The translations under genes and the position numbers were made by a program. The notes under the pieces were generated by a model that worked only from the letters and a program-made list of their open reading frames with translations, was not told where the DNA came from and ran no database searches. Positions 26,437 to 37,014 of a stretch of 64,000 bases of DNA are shown here, piece after piece. The stretch is from Roseivirga spongicola (GTDB lineage: Bacteria; Bacteroidota; Bacteroidia; Cytophagales; Cyclobacteriaceae). Every line of letters begins with the position of its first letter. Within the stretch, counting starts at the first letter, position 1. The stretch lies in assembly GCF_001592965.1 (NCBI RefSeq), contig NZ_LRPC01000001.1:682001-746000 (forward strand), given 5' to 3'.

Positions 26437-27342
26437 TTGAACATTCTAGAGGCGAATAATGTCACCAAGCGGTATGCTGAACATACTGCATTGAATGACG
26501 TAAGCATCAGCATCCCAAAGCAGTCCATCTTTGGGCTCTTAGGACCTAACGGGGCAGGGAAAACCACTCTAATCCGTATTGTTAACCAGATTATTATGGC
26601 CGATGAGGGCGAAGTACTCATCAATGGCGAAAAGCTAGACCCAAAGCACATTGGTGTAATTGGATACCTTCCGGAAGAGCGAGGTCTTTACAAAAAAATG
26701 AAAGTGGGCGAACAGCTCATGTACCTAGCTCAACTCAAAGGCCTTTCTAATTCCGAAGCCAGAAAACGCATTAAGTTCTGGTTAGAAAAACTAGGATTAA
26801 GCGATTGGGCCGGAAAAAAGGTGGAAGACCTTTCTAAAGGTATGGCCCAAAAAATTCAGTTCATTGCCACCGTGCTTCATGAGCCAGAGTTGCTTATTCT
26901 AGATGAGCCATTTTCAGGATTCGACCCAGTGAATGCCAATCTGATAAAAGATGAAATATTCGAGCTGCGCGAAAAAGGTGCAACCGTTATTTTCTCTACG
27001 CATAGAATGGAATCTGTAGAGCAGTTGTGCGATCATATAGCACTCATTAACAAGTCGCAGAAAATTCTTGATGGCAAAAAGAATGACATCCGTAATTCTT
27101 ACAAGCTTAATCAGTATGAAGTAATCTTCAAAGGATCTTTAGCAGAGAGCCCAAGCATCAAAATTCTGAATAACTCTATCTCTGAGTTAGGTCTAAACAA
27201 GGCCACCATTGAGGCCAAAAACGGAGAGTCTCCAAATATTCTGCTTCAAGAGCTTATCGGTAAAATCGAGGTGCACTCGTTTATCGAAATCATTCCATCA
27301 ATCAACGATATTTTCATCAGCTTAGTGAAAGGAGGCCAATAA
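26437..27342 (+). CDS. ABC transporter ATP-binding protein (NatA-like)
   Basis: A 301-residue ATPase with Walker A GPNGAGKTT (36-44), signature LSKGMAQKIQ, Walker B LLILDEPFSGFDP and a C-terminal DUF4162-like domain. It opens with TTG; translation from it gives MNILEANNVTKRY, the usual beginning for this family, and no nearby ATG does. It overlaps the permease gene as TAATG, so the two form one exporter. NatA/NatB-type pairs export Na+ or lipophilic compounds; the substrate here is not known. Confidence 0.92.
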   Translation: MNILEANNVTKRYAEHTALNDVSISIPKQSIFGLLGPNGAGKTTLIRIVNQIIMADEGEVLINGEKLDPKHIGVIGYLPEERGLYKKMKVGEQLMYLAQLKGLSNSEARKRIKFWLEKLGLSDWAGKKVEDLSKGMAQKIQFIATVLHEPELLILDEPFSGFDPVNANLIKDEIFELREKGATVIFSTHRMESVEQLCDHIALINKSQKILDGKKNDIRNSYKLNQYEVIFKGSLAESPSIKILNNSISELGLNKATIEAKNGESPNILLQELIGKIEVHSFIEIIPSINDIFISLVKGGQ

Positions 27343-28664
27343 TGAATAAAATATTTTTAGTCCTAAAGCGAGAGTACTTAACCAGGGTAAAAAAGAAGTC
27401 ATTCTTATTGGCTACACTCTTAACTCCACTAGTAATTCCAACCATAATTTTCGCTATAGCCTATTTTGCTACTAGAGATAAAGACTCTGGTCACGATGAA
27501 ATAAGAGTATTAGATCAGAGTGGTTATTTCGAGAATGTATTTGATGTAAGTGGGTACGACTTTACTTTCGTTACAGGTTCATTAGATGACCAGAAAGCTA
27601 AGTTTGACGATGAAGGCGCCTTCGGTTTATTATACATTCCCGAGCTAGATTTGTCAGATATTTCTGTATCTCGCTTCGAAGGGTTTGAGTTCTATTCTAC
27701 CACCAACCCAAGTTTTAGAACCCTTGAATCTATAGAGAGGGCTATGGAAAGACGCATTGAAGATCTCAAGCTTCAGCGCTCTGGTTTAGATGCCGATGTA
27801 GTAGCCAACCTTCAAGCTAGAGTAGGCTTAGATACTTTTAATATCACCGAAACAGGAGAAGCAAAAGAAAGTAATAGTGGACTAAGCTATGCTATTGGCT
27901 ACGGAATGGGCTTCCTGATATACATGTTCATTTTTGTGTATGGTGGCCAAATTATGCAGTCTGTACTCGATGAAAAAACCAGCCGAATTGTAGAGGTAAT
28001 TGTCTCTTCGGTTCGTCCTTTCCAACTAATGATGGGTAAGGTGCTGGGTGTTGGTGCAGTAGGCTTCACACAACTATTGATATGGATTGTGCTAATTGGA
28101 GGCCTTTCTACACTTGGATTGGGGATCCTATCTGGTGGAAATGATGTAATGATGGAAGCTGCATCTCAACAAATGCCTCAGGAGGCTATGAGTCAGCAAC
28201 AGGAAATGGCAGCCAATATTCAGGGTATGATTGCTTCAGTTCCGGTGGTGAAAATTCTTCTTTGCTTCCTATTCTTCTTCTTAGGTGCGTACTTCCTCTA
28301 CGGAGCATTGTATGCAGCAGTAGGTTCTGCGGTAGATAGTTTGCAAGATGCTCAGCAGTTTATGTTCCCTATCATCATTCCCATCATTGTGTCAATTATG
28401 GCCATGTTCTTTGTGTTGGAAGACCCAAATGGAGGTTTGGCAGTAACGCTATCAATGATTCCGCTTACTTCGCCAATTATTATGATGGCTAGAATTCCAT
28501 TTGGAGTACCAGATTGGCAATTAGCACTTTCAATGGTGTTATTGATTGCAGGTTTTGTGGGTACCATCTATATAGCTGGTAGAATTTACAGAATCGGAAT
28601 CTTGATGTACGGAGTTAAAGTGAACTGGAAAGTGATGAAAAAGTGGTTCACCATGAAGGTGTAA
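27342..28664 (+). CDS. ABC transporter permease (NatB-like)
   Basis: A 440-residue membrane protein of the ABC-2 type. One N-terminal span (about 22-42) is followed by a large extracytoplasmic loop to about 180 and then five or six spans. The sequence VLDEKTSRIVEVIVSSVRPFQLMMGKVLG is the ABC-2 permease signature, given here as the region 205-235. A Met/Gln-rich insert (MEAASQQMPQEAMSQQQEM) lies between spans. It is translationally coupled to the ATPase and ends before a strong terminator. Confidence 0.9.
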   Translation: MNKIFLVLKREYLTRVKKKSFLLATLLTPLVIPTIIFAIAYFATRDKDSGHDEIRVLDQSGYFENVFDVSGYDFTFVTGSLDDQKAKFDDEGAFGLLYIPELDLSDISVSRFEGFEFYSTTNPSFRTLESIERAMERRIEDLKLQRSGLDADVVANLQARVGLDTFNITETGEAKESNSGLSYAIGYGMGFLIYMFIFVYGGQIMQSVLDEKTSRIVEVIVSSVRPFQLMMGKVLGVGAVGFTQLLIWIVLIGGLSTLGLGILSGGNDVMMEAASQQMPQEAMSQQQEMAANIQGMIASVPVVKILLCFLFFFLGAYFLYGALYAAVGSAVDSLQDAQQFMFPIIIPIIVSIMAMFFVLEDPNGGLAVTLSMIPLTSPIIMMARIPFGVPDWQLALSMVLLIAGFVGTIYIAGRIYRIGILMYGVKVNWKVMKKWFTMKV

Positions 28665-28685
28665 CCTCAAGCTATAAAAATTATT

Positions 28686-28724
28686 AAAAGGCCGAAGTTC
28701 TAGAATGGAGCTTCGGCCTTTTCT
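28686..28724 (+). terminator. Terminator of the ABC exporter genes
   Basis: A 12-base stem AAAAGGCCGAAG (28686-28697) pairs perfectly with CTTCGGCCTTTT (28711-28722), followed by further Ts. Confidence 0.9.
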
Positions 28725-28776
28725 TTTCACGACATGTTCATAACTGAAGCGAGGGCTAAATCTAAACTCAGCCTTA

Positions 28777-28784
28777 TATATTTG
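28777..28784 (+). promoter_or_regulatory. -7 element of the PLP decarboxylase promoter
   Basis: TATATTTG matches TAnnTTTG and lies 23 bases before the ATG at 28808. The TTG at 28793 would leave almost no leader, so the ATG is preferred. Confidence 0.5.
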
Positions 28785-28807
28785 CATTTTAATTGAATAT
28801 AGAAAAT

Positions 28808-30049
28808 ATGCACTGGGAGAGTTATTCGCACCAAAAGATTAAAGAGGTTGTCAGTAATGCGCTGAAGCAGAATTTAGATTATAGGGAAAAACCTGTTCTG
28901 GGACTGCCTGCATCTTATCTAGATCCTGAAGTTTTTTATGACGATGCTCCTTTCTTAAAAGATGCTCCCTTTCTTTCTACACTCATTGCCAATCCTAACC
29001 ACATTGGCTGCCATACGCTGAATGAGTCGGAAGCAGCTTTTACCGGTACTCACCAAATTGAAAGAGAACTAATTGACCTTTGCGCGAAAGAAATCTTTGA
29101 AGGTGGAGAAGAAGATTTTGATGGTTATGTGGCTTCTGGAGGCACTGAAGCTAATATTCAAGCCATTTGGATTCTTAAGCGCTATTATGAAATAGAGTTC
29201 GAGGCTAATGCAAATGAGGTAGCTGTACTTTATTCTGAAGATGCTCATTATTCTATGCCCAAAGCTTGCAGACTGCTAGGCCTCAAAAGTTACGTAACCA
29301 AAGTAGATGAGGAAACCAGAAGAGTAACTCAAGAGAGTTTGATAGAGTGTATCAAAACGACCAAAGAAAGTGGGGTAAAGCATTTCATCGTTATCATGAG
29401 CATGTCTACTACCATGTTTGGCTCGGTAGATGATATTGACGAAATCACGGGTTGGTTAGATGATCTGGCCGTTGACTACAAGGTTCATATAGATGGTGCT
29501 TATGGTGGTTTCATCTATCCTTTTTTAACTGAAAGTAAATCTTACACTTTCGAAAACCCAAAGATTAACTCTTTCACCCTAGATGGACATAAAATGCTAC
29601 AATCTCCTTATGGAACTGGCATTTACCTTACCCGCAAAGGGTTTATGGAATACGCCCTAACAGAAGAAGCCAATTACGTTAAAGGGAAGGATTACACTTT
29701 AGTCGGAAGTAGATCGGGAGCGAATGCTGTTGCCGTTTGGATGATTATGAGAACTTATGGTTCTGCCGGCTGGAAGGCCAAGATTGAGAAGCTTCAAAAG
29801 AAAACCGATAGACTGTGCAGCAATTTGGACGAACGAGGGGTTGAATATTTCCGAAACCCAGATGTGAATATCGTTACTATAAAATCTAAATACATCACTC
29901 CTAAATTGGCCGAAAAGTACCTTCTGGTTCCAGATGCTCATGGCGATAATGCCAAGTGGTTCAAGATTGTAGTAATGGATCATGTTCAGCAAGGATTGCT
30001 AGATAGGTTTTTGCTCGATTTAGACGCTGAGTTGCAGACCCGTAAGTGA
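28808..30049 (+). CDS. Group II PLP-dependent amino acid decarboxylase
   Basis: A 413-residue fold-type I decarboxylase. The PLP lysine is K262 in FTLDGHKMLQSPYGTG; the ring-stacking His is in SEDAHYSMPKA, and the Asp that holds the pyridine nitrogen is in VHIDGAYGGFIYP. It belongs to the broad glutamate/aspartate/tyrosine decarboxylase group (PF00282-like); the amino acid used cannot be inferred. The start at ATG 28808 is preferred to TTG 28793 because of the promoter position. It is monocistronic between a terminator and a kinase gene. Confidence 0.88.
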   Translation: MHWESYSHQKIKEVVSNALKQNLDYREKPVLGLPASYLDPEVFYDDAPFLKDAPFLSTLIANPNHIGCHTLNESEAAFTGTHQIERELIDLCAKEIFEGGEEDFDGYVASGGTEANIQAIWILKRYYEIEFEANANEVAVLYSEDAHYSMPKACRLLGLKSYVTKVDEETRRVTQESLIECIKTTKESGVKHFIVIMSMSTTMFGSVDDIDEITGWLDDLAVDYKVHIDGAYGGFIYPFLTESKSYTFENPKINSFTLDGHKMLQSPYGTGIYLTRKGFMEYALTEEANYVKGKDYTLVGSRSGANAVAVWMIMRTYGSAGWKAKIEKLQKKTDRLCSNLDERGVEYFRNPDVNIVTIKSKYITPKLAEKYLLVPDAHGDNAKWFKIVVMDHVQQGLLDRFLLDLDAELQTRK

Positions 30050-30165
30050 AAAGCCTCAAGACTCACTATTCGACCAAATATGGTTGCCACTAGTGAAGTG
30101 ATGAATTATCATTAAATTTCATTTTTACCAAACAGCAAAAGTGAGGTATTGAGCGTTAACACCAT

Positions 30166-31398
30166 ATGCAAAACCCTTTCAAAGGCGGCTTTAAGATAGA
30201 CTTCTATACCAATCAATCTAAGATTAAATGGTTCATCTTAGTGGTTGCCTTGATCATTGGTTCTGGCTCAATTATTTATACCGATCAGTTAGTAGACAGA
30301 CTCAAGGAAGGAGAGGAAGAGAAAATTGAGCTTTGGGCAAAGGCTATTGAGTTTTCGGGCTCAGTCTTAGCAGACGAATCTTCACTTACTTTTATTACCA
30401 ACAATATTATTACTCCCTCCAATACCTTACCAGTCATTTTGGTAGACTCTGCATCGCAAGAGATACTATTGTCTAGGAATGTGGTAGACTCTTTATCAAG
30501 TACCTCTCAAAGAGAAATTCAGTTAGAAACAACGTTGGAGAAGATGAAAAGGGAGAATAAGCCATTCACCATAATGGTACGCAATGCCAACGATGGTTCT
30601 ATTAGTGACATTCAGTATGTTTACTATCGCAATTCATACATACTTAGGCAGCTAAGGGCCTATCCATTTATTCAACTTTCGGTAATTGCCATATTCGCAT
30701 TTATTGCCTATTTGGCCTTCTCTTATTCACGTACAGCGGAGCAAAACCGTGTTTGGGTTGGTATGGCCAAAGAAACTGCACATCAGCTAGGCACTCCCCT
30801 ATCATCACTCATGGCTTGGATGGAATACATTCGGGCCATGCCAGAAATGAAGGAAAAGGAGGAGGTTATTATTGAGCTCGATAAAGATATAGAGCGTTTA
30901 GAGCGAATCACCTCTAGATTTTCCAATATAGGTTCTGTTCCAGTACTAAAAAATGAACCTGTTTATGAGGTGGTAAACAACTGCCTCAACTATTTAAGAC
31001 CAAGGCTATCATCAAAGGTAATCATGAACGTGGAGACCGATATGCACGACCTAAAAGCCAAAATTAATAAGCCTCTTTTCGAATGGGTAATAGAGAATAT
31101 TGTTAAAAATGGAGTGGATGCTATGAGTGGCATTGGCAACATTAATGTTACAATTGGTTTAGAATCGTCTAACGAAGTATTTGTAGATATATCTGATGAC
31201 GGTAAAGGAATTCCGAAAGGAAAAGTGAAGAACGTATTTAAACCAGGTTTTACCACTAAGAAACGCGGCTGGGGTCTAGGTTTAGCACTTGCCAAACGAA
31301 TTATTGAAAACTATCATCAAGGTAAAATATTTGTAAAGTCCTCACACGCAGACGTTGGCACAACATTCCGAATTGTTTTGATATATAAAGATATTTGA
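30166..31398 (+). CDS. Orphan sensor histidine kinase
   Basis: A 410-residue kinase with two membrane spans (about 21-38 and 168-187) enclosing a 130-residue periplasmic sensor region. The phospho-acceptor is H206 in KETAHQLGTPLSSL; the ATPase has N-box IVKNGVDAM, DDGKGIPKG and GWGLGLALAKRI. There is no HAMP domain and no response regulator nearby, so the partner is elsewhere. Its neighbours are a decarboxylase and a small secreted protein. Confidence 0.88.
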   Translation: MQNPFKGGFKIDFYTNQSKIKWFILVVALIIGSGSIIYTDQLVDRLKEGEEEKIELWAKAIEFSGSVLADESSLTFITNNIITPSNTLPVILVDSASQEILLSRNVVDSLSSTSQREIQLETTLEKMKRENKPFTIMVRNANDGSISDIQYVYYRNSYILRQLRAYPFIQLSVIAIFAFIAYLAFSYSRTAEQNRVWVGMAKETAHQLGTPLSSLMAWMEYIRAMPEMKEKEEVIIELDKDIERLERITSRFSNIGSVPVLKNEPVYEVVNNCLNYLRPRLSSKVIMNVETDMHDLKAKINKPLFEWVIENIVKNGVDAMSGIGNINVTIGLESSNEVFVDISDDGKGIPKGKVKNVFKPGFTTKKRGWGLGLALAKRIIENYHQGKIFVKSSHADVGTTFRIVLIYKDI

Positions 31399-31411
31399 CT
31401 TATTTTTAGAA

Positions 31412-31726
31412 ATGAAACACATACGTATAACTATTCTAGTTGTCCTCTTTTCTATCACTCCATTTTATAATTCTCAAACTGATTCATTTGAATTAGGTCA
31501 AGAATTAAAAGCTCAATCACATGAATGGGGATGGTATGAGCTTTGGGCAGTAACAACAACCGAATTTGTTGATTATTCTGGCCCCGGAAATTCTGCGTGT
31601 TTTGCTGAGTATGAAATAACTTACACTGCTTACAGATGTGAGTACGCAATGAATAAGTGTACCCCTACTCAACTATCCGTTGCAGATAGAGAACTTATAG
31701 AGACCGTTTGTATAGAAGACCTATAG
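31412..31726 (+). CDS. Small secreted cysteine-containing protein
   Basis: A 104-residue protein with a signal peptide (MKHIRITILVVLFSITPFYNSQ). The mature part is about 80 residues and has four cysteines (SACFAEYE, YRCEYAMNKC and the final TVCIEDL), enough for two disulfides. No family is recognised. It is immediately upstream of, and nearly touching, the gene for a 6-bladed propeller lipoprotein. In Bacteroidota such propeller genes often accompany small secreted Cys-containing proteins such as the NVEALA family; this one lacks the NVEALA motif itself. Confidence 0.65.
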   Translation: MKHIRITILVVLFSITPFYNSQTDSFELGQELKAQSHEWGWYELWAVTTTEFVDYSGPGNSACFAEYEITYTAYRCEYAMNKCTPTQLSVADRELIETVCIEDL

Positions 31727-31743
31727 TTAGCTTAAGCTTAAAG

Positions 31744-32985
31744 ATGACAAACACTCTTAAGCTGCGAGGGCTTATTATTTTTTGCTTTATCTTTTGCTCC
31801 ATTTATTCTTGTAGAAAAGGGGATAAGAAAGGATATAGTGTTGTTGAAGGGTTTAAAATAGACACTATAAAAATTAATTTCGATCTGGAGACAGCTCTAG
31901 AATCAGAAGTAATTGACAGTTCTGTTAAAATTGTTTATTTAAAATCGGACTCAATTCCTGTATTCTCTGTCGATAAACTAGTCTTCTCTAATCAATCATT
32001 TTTTATATCGGACAATTTTGGTGATCGTATATTCTGCTTTGACTTGGATGGCCAAATGAAATTCTTTATCGAAAAGCCTGGATATGGGCCAGAAGAGTAT
32101 ATTGAAATCGATGACATAGGGGTAAACTTTATCAATAAAACACTTGAGGTCTTAGATACTAGAAGACAAAGAATTGTACAGTATGATTTAAGCACAGGAG
32201 CCTTCGTGTCAGCGAAGAGCTATGATTTTTTTACAAAATCATTTTCTCCAATAGGTAATGGTGGTAGACTCTTCCATAATAGCACTATACCTAACGGGCA
32301 ATTTAATGGAGATAACTACAACAATAGTGTTGTATACATCACAGATTCATTAAACAATCTATTGAAAACCCATTTCCCACAATCGGAAAAATCGCTGGAC
32401 AAAATTCGGCTAGTAACAAAGAACAATATATTTCGAAGCTATGAGAATCTCAATTTGAATTATGTGCCACTTTATTCGAGTACAATATATAACCTGCACA
32501 CGGAAAATTTCAATCTAAAACCACATTACTATTTAGATTTTGGACCTAGAAATTTAAATGATAATATTTTAAAATCTTTTAACGGCCCAATGATAAAATT
32601 TCATCAATACATAATTGAATCAGGACTTGTCTATTCAGTATCCGATTTCTACGAAACAAGAACAACTGTGTACTTTACCTTCTATATGTCAGGGGAATTT
32701 TATCAAACTGTATATGATAAAGACAGTAAGAAAAGCTTGACTTATCGACATTTGATTCGTGACAAAGGAAGCTTTCGAATGAGACCATCAGGTGTGTTTA
32801 AGGACAACTTTGTGACGATTCTTTCAGAAGAGCGAATTCTAAATCTCGTTAATTTTTTTGAGAGTAAGTTTTCTGAAAAAGAATTAGAGGAGCTAGCAGA
32901 TTACCAGCTATTTAAAGAAACTAAGGATAAAAATATTAGCGAAAATCCTGTTCTCATTTTCACCAGGTATAAATCTATCGATTAG
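31744..32985 (+). CDS. 6-bladed beta-propeller lipoprotein
   Basis: A 413-residue lipoprotein: lipobox IYSC gives C23 as the acylated residue. The body matches the Bacteroidota 6-bladed propeller family (PF17170-type), with blades such as NFGDRIFCFDLDGQMKFFI, KPGYGPEEYIEIDDIGV and ILDTRRQRIVQYDL-like repeats. The family is exported; its function is unknown. The start at 31744 is chosen because 31708 would overlap the previous gene and precede the lipoprotein signal by 12 residues. The region is visibly A/T-richer than the neighbouring atpD. Confidence 0.82.
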   Translation: MTNTLKLRGLIIFCFIFCSIYSCRKGDKKGYSVVEGFKIDTIKINFDLETALESEVIDSSVKIVYLKSDSIPVFSVDKLVFSNQSFFISDNFGDRIFCFDLDGQMKFFIEKPGYGPEEYIEIDDIGVNFINKTLEVLDTRRQRIVQYDLSTGAFVSAKSYDFFTKSFSPIGNGGRLFHNSTIPNGQFNGDNYNNSVVYITDSLNNLLKTHFPQSEKSLDKIRLVTKNNIFRSYENLNLNYVPLYSSTIYNLHTENFNLKPHYYLDFGPRNLNDNILKSFNGPMIKFHQYIIESGLVYSVSDFYETRTTVYFTFYMSGEFYQTVYDKDSKKSLTYRHLIRDKGSFRMRPSGVFKDNFVTILSEERILNLVNFFESKFSEKELEELADYQLFKETKDKNISENPVLIFTRYKSID

Positions 32986-33007
32986 ACAATTATTGTTCAC
33001 AATATCC

Positions 33008-33039
33008 TTTTGGTTTAACACATTATCCGCTTACCTTTG
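33008..33039 (+). promoter_or_regulatory. Complete Bacteroidota promoter of atpDC
   Basis: TTTTG (33008-33012), 19 bases, then TACCTTTG (33032-33039), an exact match to TTG-N19-TAnnTTTG. The leader to the ATG is about 40 bases. Confidence 0.85.
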
Positions 33040-33083
33040 CACGCAGAAAAAATAACCCCGTTTTTCCTTTCTATAAAGAATAA

Positions 33084-34595
<1,512 letters not shown>

Positions 34596-34601
34596 TTGAG
34601 T

Positions 34602-34850
34602 ATGCTATTAGAAGTTGTAACACCTGACAAAAAGGTTTTTGAAGGAGAAGCTTCTGCAGTAACCTTCCCTGGTAGTGATGGCGAGTTTCAAGTGCTCAGC
34701 AATCACGCCCCTATGATCTCTTCCCTTGGAAAGGGTAAGATGACTATCAAAGCTTCTGGAAAAGAAGAAGTGGTAGTAATAGATGGAGGAGTTATGGAGG
34801 TACTGAACAACAAAGTAGTAGTACTTGCTGAGTCTGTTATAGAAGACTAA
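34602..34850 (+). CDS. atpC: ATP synthase F1 subunit epsilon
   Basis: An 82-residue epsilon subunit consisting of the N-terminal beta-sandwich only (LEVVTPDKKVFEGEA, FPGSDGEFQVLSNHAPMISSL). The C-terminal helical hairpin is missing, so it cannot show the usual epsilon inhibition; such short forms are common in this phylum. The ATG at 34602 is preferred to the TTG immediately after the atpD stop. A strong terminator ends the operon. Confidence 0.93.
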   Translation: MLLEVVTPDKKVFEGEASAVTFPGSDGEFQVLSNHAPMISSLGKGKMTIKASGKEEVVVIDGGVMEVLNNKVVVLAESVIED

Positions 34851-34873
34851 GACTTCAAACAAAACATAAATAG

Positions 34874-34904
34874 AAACCCTGATCAGTAATGGTCAGGGTT
34901 TTTT
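34874..34904 (+). terminator. Terminator of atpDC
   Basis: AAACCCTGA (34874-34882) pairs with TCAGGGTTT (34893-34901) and is followed by a T-run. Confidence 0.88.
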
Positions 34905-34951
34905 GTTGGCTAAAAATTTCTGACTTTCTTTATTGAATTGATAAACGCCAG

Positions 34952-35545
34952 ATGAATCCAATCGTATTCCCATTCCAACAAGCCACCAGACCTCATTTTG
35001 CCGAATTTGTATTCTATGAAGGGTTCTTTAATCCTCAGGAAGTTGATAAAATTAGGAACCTCTGGAGTTCTGAGAATGAAGTAGATGCTACCCTAAGCGG
35101 AGGAGGAAAGACAACGGATGAGACATTGCGTAAAACGAAACTCACTTTTATCAAAGATTCAGAAGAGAATATCTGGCTCTATCAAAAAATTGGGCAATTA
35201 GGTATTCAGTGTAACCATGAAAGATATGGGTACGACCTCTTAGGCTTTCATCATGAACTACAATTGGCCAGATATGGTGAGGGTGATTTCTTCGATTGGC
35301 ATCTGGATTTTGGTGCCGGTGAAATTTCACACCGAAAGCTCAGTATCTCCGTCCAACTTTCTGACCCAGAAGAATATGAAGGTGGAGATCTTCAATTCAT
35401 GATCAACAAAAACTATCATAATGCTCCAAGAACTAAGGGCACTGTGGTTGTCTTCCCTTCATTTATTATGCACCGGGTAACTCCCATTACCAAGGGAGTC
35501 CGGCAGTCCATTGTAGCATGGCTGGCCGGACCTCCTTATAGATAA
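34952..35545 (+). CDS. 2-oxoglutarate/Fe(II)-dependent oxygenase (PKHD/PiuC-like)
   Basis: A 197-residue double-stranded beta-helix oxygenase. The iron triad is H117/D119 in FFDWHLDFG and H174 in FIMHRVTPI; the 2-oxoglutarate arginine is R184 in GVRQSIVAW. It is related to prolyl-4-hydroxylase-type proteins; substrates could be proteins or small molecules. It lies between the atpDC terminator and the zinc-type lipoprotein gene, with no operon partner. Confidence 0.85.
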   Translation: MNPIVFPFQQATRPHFAEFVFYEGFFNPQEVDKIRNLWSSENEVDATLSGGGKTTDETLRKTKLTFIKDSEENIWLYQKIGQLGIQCNHERYGYDLLGFHHELQLARYGEGDFFDWHLDFGAGEISHRKLSISVQLSDPEEYEGGDLQFMINKNYHNAPRTKGTVVVFPSFIMHRVTPITKGVRQSIVAWLAGPPYR

Positions 35546-35690
35546 TTGCTACTCAATCGGAAGACGCCCCAGCTTTGATTTTGCACCTAATAGGATGCTA
35601 AAAGCTGAACTTCGTTTTTAGCGCATAATGATGTCCCTTCCATAATCCCTGTAAATCACATCAGGCCAGATTACCACTAAAATAATTTAC

Positions 35691-35707
35691 TTGCAACGTT
35701 GTTGCGA
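35691..35707 (+). promoter_or_regulatory. Operator-like dyad 1, over the -33 element
   Basis: TTGCAACGTTGTTGCGA, with GCAAC-GTT-GTTGC as its core inverted repeat. It overlaps the promoter TTG at 35702-35704 and agrees with dyad 2 at 14 of 17 positions. Confidence 0.6.
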
Positions 35708-35731
35708 TTAAAAGTCTATACTTTATGTTTG
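35702..35731 (+). promoter_or_regulatory. Complete Bacteroidota promoter of the zinc-type lipoprotein gene
   Basis: TTG at 35702-35704, exactly 19 bases, then TATGTTTG at 35724-35731. Both halves are covered by the operator-like dyads. Confidence 0.8.
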
Positions 35732-35745
35732 CATCATTGTTGCAA
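35729..35745 (+). promoter_or_regulatory. Operator-like dyad 2, over -7 and the transcript start
   Basis: TTGCATCATTGTTGCAA, an inverted repeat TTGCA-N7-TGCAA. It starts inside the -7 element and runs past the expected transcript start. It lies 38 bases downstream of dyad 1. The form is like a Fur/Zur-family repressor site. Confidence 0.6.
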
Positions 35746-35760
35746 ATGTAAATTTTAGAA

Positions 35761-36963
35761 ATGATTAAAAAGGGATTTTTTTTAGTGGCTCTGGCTGCTG
35801 TAATGTTGGTATCATGCGATGATGATAATGGAAATGAACCAATTGAGATTGATACTGAAGGACAATTTGTCCGAATTCTTGCTTCGGATGTAGAGGCTAG
35901 CAATTACTACGTAATTAATCCTAGTGAGGGAACTTTGGAGACCGTTGCTGGGCAATATGCTGCAGGAAGATTATATACCAGCCCCAGCGGCAGATATGTT
36001 TCAGTAATCAATACTTCTGAAAATTCAGCTGCCTTCTTCGACAGTGGCATTGAAGGGCATGAAGACCATGCTCATATTAAAGGTACTCCCAAATGGGCCT
36101 TGACTAAATCTACTGGAAACAGACCTGTTCACTTCTATGGAAGAGGTGACAACATGCTTGTTTTCAACGATGGTGATGGTACTATTTCCCATTTTAAAGA
36201 AAGTACACTTCATTCTGAAGCATCGGCCAGAACCTTTAGCATTGGTACGGCCCATCATGGTGCACCTGCATTGTTCAAGAACGGTACTATTGCCGTTACC
36301 CAAAAAGACGGTAGTACTGCCTGGACTTTACCTGAAAGGGTTAGAGTCATTGATATGGACGGCAACGAACTTCACGCTTCCACAATACAAACTGGAGGTA
36401 TTCATGGAGAAGCGGGTAATGGTGAAACTGTGCTATTCGGTTGTGTTGAGGGCATTCTTAGAGTAAATCAAGATGGAACTCAATCTTTAATTGCTAATCC
36501 TGCTTCGTTTGGCGATGAGTGGATCGGTTCAATTCTTTATGGTGCCGAAAGTGAAGTGTTTATCGGTTTCGATTCTGGTAGAGGTGTTTATGAGATAGAC
36601 CTAGCTACTGAAACCATAGAAGTGATTGAAGAAAACGACAAATTGGTTGCCGCTACTTTCGACTGGGAAGGTCATAACCTCATCTTGGTTTACTCAGATG
36701 GTCTAGTTAAAGTATTAGATGGACACGGTTTTACAACTATCGCTTCTAAAAACTTAGAAATCAACTTCCCTGAGTCAGGTTCAACTGGCGCTCCTACATA
36801 CGTTGCGAGTGAAGAGTTTCTATATATCTCAGATGGTATAAATGGCTCTATTAGCATGTACAAAAAGGAAAACCTTGAGTTTGTTTCAAGAATAGACCTA
36901 CCTGGTAAACCAGCTAGGATGGCGCTAATGGGAAACTTGGCTCATGACGATCACGAACATTAA
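35761..36963 (+). CDS. Histidine-rich propeller lipoprotein, AztD-like (probable zinc binding)
   Basis: A 400-residue lipoprotein (lipobox LVSC, C19). Repeated propeller blades run through the body, and His clusters occur at GHEDHAHIKG, GTAHHGAPA, GGIHGEAGNG and the C-terminal AHDDHEH. The set resembles AztD-type periplasmic zinc metallochaperones (propeller with His sites and HGEA...FGC). This is a by-eye match and remains tentative. The twin dyads over its promoter fit repression by a zinc-sensing Fur-family protein, which would agree with a zinc role. No transporter or regulator gene is adjacent. Confidence 0.6.
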   Translation: MIKKGFFLVALAAVMLVSCDDDNGNEPIEIDTEGQFVRILASDVEASNYYVINPSEGTLETVAGQYAAGRLYTSPSGRYVSVINTSENSAAFFDSGIEGHEDHAHIKGTPKWALTKSTGNRPVHFYGRGDNMLVFNDGDGTISHFKESTLHSEASARTFSIGTAHHGAPALFKNGTIAVTQKDGSTAWTLPERVRVIDMDGNELHASTIQTGGIHGEAGNGETVLFGCVEGILRVNQDGTQSLIANPASFGDEWIGSILYGAESEVFIGFDSGRGVYEIDLATETIEVIEENDKLVAATFDWEGHNLILVYSDGLVKVLDGHGFTTIASKNLEINFPESGSTGAPTYVASEEFLYISDGINGSISMYKKENLEFVSRIDLPGKPARMALMGNLAHDDHEH

Positions 36964-36990
36964 TTAGTTTAGAGTAAGTAAAAGTGAAAG

Positions 36991-37014
36991 GAGGGAGCAA
37001 GTGCTCCCTCTTTT
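36991..37014. terminator. Bidirectional terminator between convergent genes
   Basis: GAGGGAGC and GCTCCCTC pair over AAGT, with T-runs (AAAG on the other strand) on both sides. It serves the genes ending at 36963 (+) and 37013 (-). Confidence 0.8.
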
